From: Helicostylum pulchrum
Taxonomy: Eukaryota > Mucoromycota > Mucoromycetes > Mucorales > Mucoraceae
NCBI GenBank assembly: GCA_025677825.1
Contig: JAIXMO010000037.1
Coordinates: 186,001-250,000 of the forward strand
Length of the DNA: 64,000 nt
Direction of reading: 5' to 3'
The notes beneath the pieces were generated by a model. That model was not told where the DNA came from. It did no database searches and was given only the letters and a program-made list of their open reading frames with translations. The position numbers were made by a program, and so were the translations under genes. This document shows positions 47,627 through 57,993 of this stretch, in pieces (position 1 is the stretch's first letter; each line of letters opens with the position of its first letter).

Positions 47627-49624
47627 TTATTTATCTTGCTCCTCTTCTTCGTCAAATACGGGCGTAGGTTGAGTCTTTTTATACACTACAGAAAAAAAAT
47701 CAGTATACGCACTCATATAAAAAACATCCAAAAAAGACTTACCATTAGAAACCCAAAGGGGATCGCTTTCAGCCAACTCGGCATACTTGAGAAGAGCCTC
47801 ACGAGGATCTTCATCTCTAGTGGTATCCTTTGCAAAAGTCTTGATAACAGCTTGCTGTTGATTCATATTGACTCTACCACCCTTACCATGACCACTGACA
47901 GGTAAATCAGGGCGATGAGAAGCAACAGGATCCTTACGTAACTTATCTCTCTTTCTCTTTGATGCTCTTGGTTCTTCATCCTTAAACATAGGTAAAGCAT
48001 GAGGTGTAATAATGGGTCGATTGATCTCATAATCATCTACAGCACGTGTCTTTGCTGCCTTTACCACACATAATTTAGCACCGCGAGTAGAATGTGTAGG
48101 ACTATAAAAGACAGTGACAATACCATCGGCACTACCTGTCATAATTTGATTAAGACGAGGGTGCCATAATACCTTGACTACACTGGATTGTGTCACGTTG
48201 ATAGACTCTTTCACCTCTAAGTTTTCTCTATCCAACATCACTAATTGTCCAAATCCTTTACCCTTGGGACACGCAGTACCTGTCAAAATTAACTTTTCGT
48301 CGGGACTAAAGATAATGTTGGCTTCAGGGTTAACAATTTCCAAGTTGTAAGCTGTCTTGAGAGGTTTCTTTACATTTCGAAGATCCCACACTATACGTAA
48401 AAAAAAACAATGAGATTTTTAAAACACTACAATAAACACCTTTTTTTTTTAAAAAAAAAAAACTTACATTTAACTGTATCGTCACCACCTCTACTCACTA
48501 AGGTTCTACCGTCTCGAGAGAACACAATAGAAGAAGTCTCGGTTCCCTTTTGATGGGCATCAGGAATAGGAATAGCAGGGCGTAAATGGTTTCCTTTTGT
48601 ATCCCAAACCTGAATGGTACCATCCTGATAGGCACCAGCCACATACTTTGCATCTGTACTATACATAACAGCGGTACAAGAAGACCTACCACCTCTCTCG
48701 CGCGATTTATATACAATTGTTGTCTTTTGTTTTCTTCTACGTTCTACATCCCATTCACGAATCGAACCATCTTGAGAAGACGTAGCGAAAGTTTCTTTAT
48801 CCGAGGGATGCCATTTACCACTTGTTAAAGCACCTGTATGACCATCTGTATGTTTTAAATCTCGAATATAAGGATCTCCTTTAGCATACTCGTATTTCTC
48901 GATACCGTCACGATCAAAGATCTTTGCACGCGCACTTCCAGAGATAACCAAGATAGAGTCTCCAGATAATGAATACTCTAAGTGATGAATTTGATGCTCG
49001 CCACAAGGTTGCACGGTTCGAAATGGTTTATAAGATCGATCCATACCTGCAAAATCCCAAAATTTTAAATCGTAATCGTAACTTCCAGATACTAGTCGAG
49101 TACCAGAAGGGTCGAGAGTTAAAGCAGATACTGTACGATGGTGATCGGATAACTTGATCTCGTGCGATGTAGGAAGTACACTGAAATCAATTGCACCAGA
49201 TCCTCCTCCATCGGAATCGGAATCCATGTCGTCCGCACTGTCGTAATCAGCTGTATCAGTGGTTTTTGAATCGGATTGTCCTTCTTTTGTTTCTACTTTA
49301 GCCTTCTTTGTTTCTACAGCGTCCTAAAGTCGTGTTTGTTTTTAGAGCCTGCTTCTTCTTTTTTTTTTTTAATAAATATCTATTTTACCTCTCGTTTGGT
49401 CTTTTCAAACTCTTGATTCAAATCATTGTTTTTAGCTTGCTTTCCAAAAGACATTGGCATAAATGCACGTAATGCATCCCAATCGGCATCGTTTGATTCT
49501 TTTGTCTTTTTTTGTCCGAAAGACTTTGGCAACATGCTGGATAAATCGTCATTCTATAAATTTATAAGTATGCTTGGTTGTCTTTTTTTTTTATATTGTT
49601 ATGTCAACTTACAAAACCTGACAT
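47627..49624 (-). CDS. WDR70: WD-repeat protein WDR70 homologue
   Basis: A 579-aa product from exons 49624-49613, 49553-49389, 49323-48468, 48390-47743 and 47685-47627. The start has FMPMSFGKQAK, then acidic stretches, then VSALTLDPSGTRLVSGSYDY followed by LKFWDFAGMD, the hallmark of WDR70. WD blades follow: VISGSARAKIFDRDG, ATSSQDGSIREWDV, GAYQDGTIQVWD, SRGGDDTVKLWDLR, TGTACPKGKGFGQLV. The end is conserved too: RGAKLCVVKA, IITPHALPMFKDEEPR, GRVNMNQQQ, DPREALLKYAELAE, KKTQPTPVFDEE. WDR70 is nuclear and linked to H2B ubiquitylation and DNA break processing. The intron before the last exon is essential; unspliced, it inserts a spurious hydrophobic stretch. It shares a 180-bp divergent promoter with PAC1. 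Confidence 0.93.
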
Positions 49625-49804
49625 TATAATCCCTCCTTTTTTGCTTTTTTAGTCTATAAAAGAAAGAGAAAAATATTGAAAAGATCAAACCTGAAAAAAA
49701 AAAGTACAATCTGAGGTTTAATAATCCAAAAACGTCGCTTTATAAAAAAGGGATTGAACGCGCAATGAGTAGAAAAAATAAACACCTTTTTTCTCGATAA
49801 AATA
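49625..49804. promoter_or_regulatory. Bidirectional promoter region, WDR70/PAC1
   Basis: Only 180 bp separate the two start codons. It is AT-rich, with A-runs and T-runs and no clear TATA element. Both 5' UTRs must fit here, so the two genes are likely to be transcribed from one nucleosome-free region. Confidence 0.6.
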
Positions 49805-50695
49805 ATGGATTTTGAAGACTCTTTTGCCTCTGCACCTGTTCGATACGCTTTGGATGATATTGATAGTGACGAAGAAGTTGAGACTTGCGTTCAAAATGAA
49901 AAAGTAACTATTGAAACCCAATTGAATCTTGAAGATAATACACAATGGACATTAGTCTTTGGTCTTGACGGTCCCGGTAATGTCTACCTTAATTCTCTCC
50001 AAGGTGTATCAACTGTATCTGTAGGTACTGTAACGCGTTCTGTAAGTATTATTTCGATATATAAAAGAAGAAAAAAAATACTTATATTATACAATAGGTT
50101 GAACAAGAAAAACAAGTCAAGGCTTCTATCCTTCAATTATCAGATAAAAAGACATTATTGGTACCTTTTTCAAGTGAAGTTCAACAAGAAGAAGCAAGCC
50201 AATACACACGATCTGTTTTCAACAAACTTGTTGGTAAAATTGATAAAGTGATTGTATTGGATTCATTTACTGCAGTAGGATACACATCTGAAGTATGGGG
50301 TAATGATTTAAATCCTCCCTTTTTAAGAGTGTTACAAACTTCTGTTGCTCCAAAGATGAAAGGTTTAACATTATATGAAGCACCTAATATGATTAAAGGA
50401 TTATCAGCATCCATTGTCAATTACGTAAGTGCACACTTGTAAAAGAAAGTCTCACTCTAATCGTCTTTATTTTTTTTAGTGTGAAATTCATTCTATTGCT
50501 TGTTACGATTTGTTATCACTGCAAGAATCCATTTACGGTAAATTATTGATCACATCCGAGATCTTACAAGCGTACAGTCAAGGTTTACTCGAGTTAGGTT
50601 TAAATATTCAATTCAGTGAACAATTAATGAAGGATATCTTGATTTCTCGTCATAGTGGTCGTGTAGATGATAGTCATCATCGTTTATATCTTTAA
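49805..50695 (+). CDS. PSMG1: Proteasome assembly chaperone 1 (PAC1/PSMG1-like)
   Basis: A 259-aa product from exons 49805-50041, 50098-50424 and 50480-50695. An acidic start (LDDIDSDEEVE) precedes a beta/alpha fold. The recognisable block is NPPFLRVLQTS, then LYEAPNMIKGLSASIVNYCE and IACYDLLSLQESIYGK, which matches the PAC1 pattern PPFLRALKT ... LEQPN.V..LPAAVLSYC. With PAC2, PAC1 guides formation of the 20S proteasome alpha ring. The fungal yeast counterpart (Pba1) is diverged, so the assignment rests on the metazoan-type signature. The gene is convergent with the TOM6-like gene. Confidence 0.72.
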
Positions 50696-50852
50696 AAATA
50701 AAATAATTCCCTCTCACATATTAAAAAAAATGTGCATATTATATGTTATAGTCTTTATTTAAAAGTTTTTCGTTGTTGTTGCTGAAAATGTAATCGAAAG
50801 GAGGAGAGGTTTTTTTTATGTATAAAAAGAGGTTGGTATTATTACAAAATAT

Positions 50853-51029
50853 TTAAACAGCCAAGAGTTCACCCCAGTTACGAAGGAAGACAATGGCACC
50901 TGTGAATACAGAAACAGAAAGAGCAATGTTGAGGTTTCCGGGACGCTTCTCAGCAGAGAAAAGTTCCGACTTGATAGCTTGTACAAAGGAGGTCTTTTGT
51001 TCACCTTGTTCTAATTGACGTTTATCCAT
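50853..51029 (-). CDS. TOM6-like tail-anchored mitochondrial outer membrane protein
   Basis: A 58-aa intronless product: MDKRQLEQGEQKTSF, then VQAIKSELFSAEKRPGN and a single hydrophobic segment IALSVSVFTGAIVFL ending RNWGELLAV. The short soluble start, one C-terminal helix and the aromatic-Gly-(E/D)-(L/M)-L end fit small TOM subunits, TOM6 best. TOM6 promotes assembly of the TOM import pore. The ending resembles the fungal TOM6 ending as I remember it; this was not checked, and another small mitochondrial protein remains possible. It lies between the 3' end of PAC1 and the 3' end of HGH1. Confidence 0.6.
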   Translation of the reverse strand: MDKRQLEQGEQKTSFVQAIKSELFSAEKRPGNLNIALSVSVFTGAIVFLRNWGELLAV

Positions 51030-51176
51030 TTTTTATATAGTTTAATTGTAAAAAGAAAAAAAAAATAGAACGAAAAATATTTTTTTTTAGTTTTAGGTGG
51101 AAGGGGTCCACGTAAACAAGTCACGAAATAGTGGTTTTTTTAAAAAAAATCTAAAAACTAGTGCTCTTTATTGTAT

Positions 51177-52595
51177 TTATGCAATTTCTTCAATGACCAT
51201 ATCCTCATCTTCTTCTTCCTTTTCTTCGGTAGTCTCGGGTTTATCTTCATCACGAATCAACATATCAACAATAGTAACGCATTGCTCCTTCATATTCTCA
51301 TCAGTCTCTGTAACATCAAGACGTTGAATAACACGATATACTTGCTTTTCACGTAAATAATCACGACCATAAAGTGTGGATGTTAATAAAATAAGAGATT
51401 CCAACAACATGAGTCTAAGAACAGGGTCTGTTTCACGTTTCTAAAGCAACAAAATAAAATAAAAAAACCTAGTTAGATCTAAATTGCCCTATTCTCTCTC
51501 TCTTTCTTTTATTTTTACCTTTTCTTCTCCCAACATTTGAATTTCTTCAGGGAACTTTTCAAACTCTTCCATATCATATTCTTCATTACCACACAAAGGT
51601 AATAAAATAAAAGGCAAAACATTAATATCCAAAGGATCCAAAAGACGTTCATGTTCACGAGTTTCAAAACAACAATTCTTGATAACTGAATCTACACCAC
51701 CACGACGAATCACACTAGGATCTTCAGTAAAAATTTGTAATTTTGTAATAGGTGATAAATTATCTACTGGGGCACGTTCAATCATAAATACACGACCGAG
51801 ACGAATACTAGATACGTTAGAGAAAACACTAGCCAAGAAATGAAATTCGGCTTGAGGGTTGTATTCCTTCTTATATCCTTTGTGGAATACTTCAACCAAT
51901 TGATCTAATAAACGAGTTGATGTAGTCAATCCTTCAATAGGTTCGGCTTTAGCTTGAATTACTTTAACACAGATAGGTTCATATTTTGTCATGTTGGATA
52001 ATAACATACAAGCAAGATCAGCAAGTACTGATTTAGCATTCTACTCCACACACATAAAAGTCAATTTCCTTTTTTCTTTTTCTTTTTCCGTATTGTATCG
52101 TATAAAACTTACTGTAATTAAACGTCCCAAATACTTGAGGAAATCATCATCGTCCAATTCTTGTTGAACAAGGGGATCACTGGATAAATTGATTAAAGAA
52201 CGAAGTCCGTCGTGAGCAGTAATCTAATCAACTATCAGTACACTATCCCTCGCTCTTTTCTTTATATATTAAACTTACGGGGTCTTCTTTACATAATTGT
52301 TTAAGATCTTTACAAACAACACTTCTTTGTTCCATTAATAAATGACGGTATTCGTTACCGTTAGGTGTATAAGGAACGAGATGGTGAAGAGCAATAGCTC
52401 TGATCTAGTTTTAGAAAAACTTTTTTTTCAGTTTGACAGGTCATAAGAAAAAACTTTTTTTTTTCGTTTACCTCTAAAGCAGGTTGGTGTAAAAAGGGAA
52501 TAAGCTAAAGTAATTACATGTCAGTTCAAACCCAAGTTTTTATTTTATTTTTATGCAAAGTATAAATGCTTTACCTCCTTGATTTGTTCGTCCAT
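51177..52595 (-). CDS. HGH1: HGH1 homologue (eEF2-folding co-chaperone)
   Basis: A 358-aa product from exons 52595-52575, 52504-52472, 52404-52279, 52223-52113, 52040-51519 and 51440-51177. It is made of armadillo-like helical repeats: ELIPFLHQPALEIRAIALHH, LRSLINLSSDPLVQQEL, LADLACMLLSNMTKYEP. The diagnostic block is FTEDPSVIRRGGVDSVIKNC, then CFETREHERLLDPLDINVLP and FILLPLCGNEEYDMEE, which is the HGH1 signature. The end is acidic (ETTEEKEEEDEDM). In yeast Hgh1 works with TRiC and Hsp90 partners on elongation factor 2. All six exons are in phase. The two first exons are only 21 and 33 nt, but without them the start would be missing. Confidence 0.9.
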
Positions 52596-53620
52596 GGTTT
52601 TTAAAAAAGGCTTTAAAGAAGAAGAAAAAGTTTTGAAAGAAAAAAAAGTCTAAAGTGCTCTAAGGGTCACCGTGACTGTCCCATTAATAATCATAGTTTA
52701 CCCTTTTGCCCAAGAAAAGTGCACTTCTTATATCATTATCGACAACAAAAAGAAAAGGAAAGGAAAGGAAAAGAAAGAAAAATATTATCCTCAACAGAGG
52801 GAGGCTAAGAAATAAGCATTATACCATTGATAGCGAGCTCTTCTGATAAAGATAAAGGTTCCAAATCTTCCGCTTTACTTAAAAAATTATTTCGAACTAA
52901 AAGCAACAAAAGCTTCACTGACATTGAATGCGTTACTTAATTCCCACATTTTTGATGTGGGTTTGAGGTTAAATTCGTCTTCATTAAAAATTGAATAATA
53001 TAGTGGATGAGGGTCTTTGACGACTATATCCGAATCCGCATCATCTTCAGAACCAAAAGTGACATCATCATCACTTGAAAAATTTATGTCTAAAAAGACT
53101 TGCGCTAGAATGAAGCAGATGCATTAATAGGACCTGGAGCAAAAGCAGGTACGCTATTAGCAGTTGGTACAGTACTAGGAGCTGGAGCTGGAGCAGGTAA
53201 GTGATAAATAGGGCTAATGTTATCACGGCCAATTGAAGAGACAATTCCAAACTCTTCTGTAGCTTGGTTTAGTTCTGACCTTTGTGTCGTTCTTTCTGTG
53301 ATTCTGCGCGTGTTGCGTCTTTCTTAAATTAGCCAGTAGTCGTGGCCAAATGACAACACCGCTTTTCCTAAGTATGCACCTTTTTTAAAAAAACAAAATG
53401 CGTGTATTTTCTTAAGAATTGCGATATCCGAGCTACGAGTAAACGAGACATAAAATAAAGAACAAGAAAAGTTACGATAAAAATAGAGGGTTTAATTACT
53501 TAGATAATTAATACAAATCCAAAGTATACTATTATAATGAAAATATTTTTATTATTTATGATACTTTGTGGTCAAACACCTCAAAATTTCTTTTCTTGTA
53601 AATATTAACAATCAAGTACT
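52596..53620. other. Intergenic region with a coding relic near 52900-53330
   Basis: On the minus strand, 53330-53120 reads RITERTTQRSELNQATEEFG then HLPAPAPAPSTVPTAN and meets a stop. After it comes AQVFLDINFSSDDDVTFG, DPHPLYYSIFNEDEFN and a second stop near 52905. It has no ATG and I do not recognise it. It could be two exons of an unannotated small gene or a relic. Confidence 0.4.
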
Positions 53621-54960
53621 TTAAGATAGCTGTGTTGAGCCCATAACTATTTCGTAAATATACTTTTTCGCCTTTTCATTTCCAGATAGGCCTGCCTTTT
53701 GTAACCAATGCAATGCTAGGTCCTTATTGACTTCAGTTCCTGAGCCTTTCATATACATTAAGCCGAGACTGAGCATACCTTCTTCGGAAGAAAAATTTGC
53801 AGATTTAGTGTAATACTTGAACGCCGTTTCTAAATCCGCATCTCTACCGTATCCATACTTATATACATCCCCAATGCTATTGAAAGCGACATCGCATTCC
53901 ATTTCTGCTGCCTTTTCAAAATATGCCATTGCTGTACTATGACTCTGATCTATACCAAGTCCATCTTGATATAGTAATCCTGTACCGTTCAATGCTTCTC
54001 CACAATCGCCAAATTTTTGATATATGCTCAAGGCTTCATTATAATTTACGGGTACGCCATATCCATAATGGTACATGATTCCAATTTGAACAGCAGCAGT
54101 CTTAATTCCATTTTTTTCTGCTTTTCTATACCATTCCATAGCAAGTTTGTAGTTTTTTTTACACCCTAGTCCCTTCAGATAAAGATCTCCTAGAAAATCT
54201 TGGGCGATACCTAAATTATATTTTGCAGCTTTTGTACACCATTCAAAAGTCTTCACCCAGTCTTGTTTAGAGTCATCGCGTATACCGTATAATAGTCCCA
54301 TTCCGAATATTGAATTTTGATCTTTGTTATTTGCACCCTTCATAAACCAGGTTTCCGCTAAATCAAAATCTCGGTCGACACCATATCTACCATTAACATA
54401 TATTGACCCAATGGTAAAAGAAGAAACACTTTCGCCTTCGACTGATGCTCGTGTAAACAAATCCAATGCTTTATTGTAATTCTTTTCCGTTCCTTTCCCT
54501 TCAAAATATGTCTGTCCGAGACTTACATAGGCGCCAGAATTGCTATTTTTAGCTGATTTTTGAAACCATCCCAACACCTGTTCATAATCTGGGCTATCAC
54601 CTACCAGTCCATTATAATACATGACCGCAATCATCCACTGTGAAATATGTTCTCCGGCTTCACCTGCCAATTTGTACCAAAGTAAAGCGGTATCATAGTC
54701 CTTTGTCATTTCTAAACCATCATAATACATTTTCCCTATGTAAGTCTTAGATCCTACATGGCTAGCTTCGTGTGATTCTATAAAATACTTGAATGCTTTC
54801 TTATAGTTTTGATTATCGAAGTATGTTTTTCCTTTTTCAAACAATTCCATATTATATTCTAGAAGAAGAAAAAGGAGGAGGGGGAATAAAATATTAGCTT
54901 AACTAACAGCATTGAAAAGTATATTTAAAATATATACTAACGTTCGCTAAAATTAAACAT
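53621..54960 (-). CDS. Sel1-like repeat protein
   Basis: A 418-aa product from exons 54960-54942 and 54858-53621. The first exon adds MFNFSEQYN before MELFEKGKTYF. The protein is a chain of about eleven Sel1-like repeats of about 36 residues (A..WY.KAA..G...A...LG..Y..G.G), for example NYNKALDLFTRASVEGES and YKLAMEWYRKAEKNG. No signal peptide, membrane helix or extra domain is present. Such proteins act as scaffolds in signalling or ER quality control; mucoralean genomes hold many. The last repeat ends GLSGNEKAKKYIYEIV, of which a diverged second copy lies at 55.7 kb. Confidence 0.85.
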
Positions 54961-55569
54961 GATGATAGATTTTTTTTAAAGATAACGAAAAAGAAAAAAA
55001 AGAAAAAACTTGGGTTTATATATTATGTTTGAATTTGTGGTGCACGCGGGATATATATGTATCATTGTGAAAGAGGTTCGTAAATGTTAAATCGAATTAT
55101 TTTTCAGAACAATAACAATGAATATTGATCCTCATTATCCTTTTTTTTTAGCAATAATTGTTAGGTGCCAGAGATTAGCGAATAATCTTCGACAATGGAC
55201 ATACTTGTGCCTTATACGAATGTTAGATAAGTGCGTACCACTCTTTTTTGTAAGACGCCCTTTTTTTAAAAAAAATGAGAAACATTCATGCAGACTTTTT
55301 CAGCAACTCATTTTCTGCCACCAAAATTACCAACTTTTTTTTCTATTGTACAATAAAATAAAGTTCACAACTTTAAAATAAAAATTACCCAAGTAAACAG
55401 AGTAGCATGTACGTATGCATTCTCTTTAGTCAAAATAATCTCTTTTGTGTTTTTTCTTTTATTTTATAACATACCACTATAAGAAACCTAGCCAATTTAT
55501 TTTAATAGTATACACTTTCTTGTGATAATGTTAGACAAGAAGTAGTTTGCTTATTGTGGCACTAAAATA
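54961..55569. other. Intergenic region
   Basis: The promoter of the Sel1 gene is at the left. A plus-strand frame at 55118-55381 has no recognisable domain and is not called. Confidence 0.45.
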
Positions 55570-55775
55570 TTATAATTGGAAAAAAATCATTGTGGAATTC
55601 TTTAGCAGCGGCTCTTTTTTTGCCACTAATTTTGCAATTTCTTGTTCCAATGTTTGTAACTAATTTTCTTGGCTAACTTCCGTACTACTAATAATTTTGG
55701 GTAACTACATTGAACCAGCGGCAATTTCATCGATATAATTTTTTATCTTTTCGTTTCCAAATAGGCCTGCCTTCT
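55570..55775 (-). pseudogene. Truncated Sel1-protein 3' end
   Basis: The minus strand reads KEAGLFGNEKIKNYIDEIAAG and a stop, against QKAGLSGNEKAKKYIYEIVMG in the intact gene. It is followed by a separate helical piece (LQTLEQEIAKLVAKK). Only the last repeat is kept. It could be the leftover of a tandem paralogue 2 kb upstream of the intact gene. Confidence 0.65.
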
Positions 55776-55869
55776 TTAGATTATATTTAAATAAAAAGAA
55801 AAGGTAAAGGAAGCAAAGAGTTGGAGTTACGCTCTGAAAATTGTTTTATGATTATTCAATCAGTGAGTA

Positions 55870-56229
55870 TTCCATTTGCAGCAGCCAGAGGCAGTTTGCA
55901 ATTGCCCTATAATAATTTTTCTTTGGCGGGGGAATAAAGTCGTCTAAAAGCAATTTTATTTGAACTTCGCTTTTGAATATTCTCGATCACACATCAACTC
56001 AATTTTAAAAGCAATGATATCATGTCTGATGGTAAACTAATTCATTTATGCTAAAGTAAAGGCAAAAATAAAATAAAAAATGCCGACACAAGTGAGAAGC
56101 CCAGGCATTAATTTTTCTTTTTTTGAGGAGAATTATTTGTACTATCAATAAAATGCTCATCGGAAGTATTTACAGAGCATGCGTCACATGCATCATTTAT
56201 ATAGGCAGGCATGGAATTTTTTTATAAAC
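55870..56229. other. Intergenic region
   Basis: No supported feature. Confidence 0.45.
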
Positions 56230-57734
56230 TTTTAAGAAGCTTTTGGAGCGAACCGGAGTGAAACAGCCTCTAGTGCAGATCTTGGTGGCAGTAGCAAATA
56301 TTCAAATGAGAACTTTGAAGACTGAAGTGGAGAAAAGTTCCTGGAGAACATTATTCGGTCCATGGTTAGTCGATCCTAAGAGGTAAAGAAGTTCCATTAT
56401 TTCAAAGTGGGATAGTCAAATTGTAACTCTTCTTAGAATACATAAAGCTTTGGGCAAATCATCTGGAGACTGTAGATACAAAATTACTTCTGATACAACA
56501 ACTGAATCCCATATAGTTTGACCTTTGTAATATTTGAGCCAGTAAAAATGTTTAATTTGTAAATACCGTTAATTATCAACTTCAAATTTTTTGCTAATTT
56601 CTTTTTGTCTTTCGTAAAGTGGTTATTGTCCACCACATACCAGGGACAGGAAACCTCAACAGCAGTAAACATGGCAATTGAACCTTCATCATCCAAGACT
56701 GACAACAGCCCATCCACCTTCGTCTTACCAACAAAAGACCCCCCCCCCCAAGCCTTCTTGATATTTTTGTTTTTTCCAAAGAGCGCTTTGAAAAGCGATG
56801 TGATAAAATAGAACCTTTAGCCGTCTTCTTTTTGTATGTAATCAGTAAAAATATTAACATGCTCTTCATAGCGTTGATTTACACTGTTAAACGAGTGTTC
56901 GCATCAGTTACTTCTTGTTTTTTTTAGCTTTTTTATTCACTTACTAAGTTTTTATCATTTTTGTTAAGAAATGGTGTTTTCTGCTTATTGTCATCATAAA
57001 AGTTTTTTAAGCTTTTAAAAGAATTACAATTACTTAAATTTATTTTGAGTGCTTCTATGTGAGGGAGCAGAATAGATACTTTGTCGTCAATTTTTGCTAT
57101 CAAATCCAAGTCTTCTTTTTCCAGTGGGGAGGTGTTCAAGCTGGTATCAATTATGTTATGATATAACAATTTTTGTTTATGCATCAAGGGTTCATGGATC
57201 TGCTTCGCTTTCCAAACTTTGATTATATTATTCAGTTTAGAGTACAGTTCAGCATTATCTACATATGTTTAATCTAGTCACAGTTACAAGAGAGTCCTGA
57301 ATTTGTACCTTCTTCAGCGAAAATATCATTTTCTTGTAATTGTTCTCGCAACTGTTCCTCGTCTTCTAAATCTTGCAAATCATAAAAATCCTCATTTTCT
57401 TGGTTTGGGATAGTTGTCTTCAGAAGTTTATTTACGAAATCTGTATTTTCACCACCAGGAGTGTTAAAGATGTCATTGACTCTCTTTCCATTGTTATCGA
57501 TATAATTGCACTATCCGTAGTTGAACTTGTACTTTCTACAGATGGAAGTTTCTTCAGAAGAAGCCCAACTTTTTTCTTGGCCAGAGAATTTATACTGATA
57601 TTAGTTACAAGATCCAACAATTGCCTCTTCAATTTTCTGTAGGCCTCGTTTTCATCTTCACTGTCAGTGAGATAGGGATTTAGAGCTTCCTCTAAATCCC
57701 AGTCGTTACACCTTATAGTGGTAAAGTACGACAT
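56230..57734 (-). pseudogene. Decayed lineage-specific gene with nuclease-like C-terminus
   Basis: From 57734: MSYFTTIRCNDWDLEEALNP, then KRQLLDLVTNISI, a frame change near 57500, NGKRVNDIFNTPGGENTDF and DLEDEEQLREQLQEND. A normal intron (gtacaa ... atatgtag, near 57311-57259) joins FAEE to DNAELYSKLNNIIK. The next parts are SPLEKEDLDLIAKIDDKV, EVTDANTRLTV, NQRYEEHVNIFTDYIQ and, after a C10 tract (poly-G on the coding strand), KVDGLLSVLDDEGS, FTAVEVSCPW, KLAKNLKLIING and VKLYGIQLLYQ. The KVDG ... EVS pair and the KLYGIQ helix match a multicopy Mucorales family as I remember it. K-V-D-G and E-V-S may be the D and E of a PD-(D/E)XK-like fold (inference). Several frame breaks suggest a pseudogene. 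Confidence 0.55.
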
Positions 57735-57993
57735 AAGGAAGTGGATAAAATAGGAAGAGGGTCACCATTATTGCACGTACGTGTACTTGCTGTCTCAGTT
57801 TCCTTTTTATGCAGCAGCGAGAATTTTATCAAACGTGAAATGAACAGGCGTTACCATCATTTTTCGGCTAAACATTTTCCATATACCAGAAAATATAAAG
57901 AATCGTTGTAACTGTCTACGGTGTTTTAATGAGTACGACTCTACTTTTTTTGTGCCTTTTTTTTTGTTCTTTTTCTTTACTGAAAAAATAACT

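Noticed and set aside
48498..48828. Frames in other phases over WDR70
   Set aside because: Shadows of conserved WD blades on the minus strand.
55118..55381. 87-codon plus-strand frame downstream of an ATG
   Set aside because: Rich in Phe and Lys from T and A runs; no domain.
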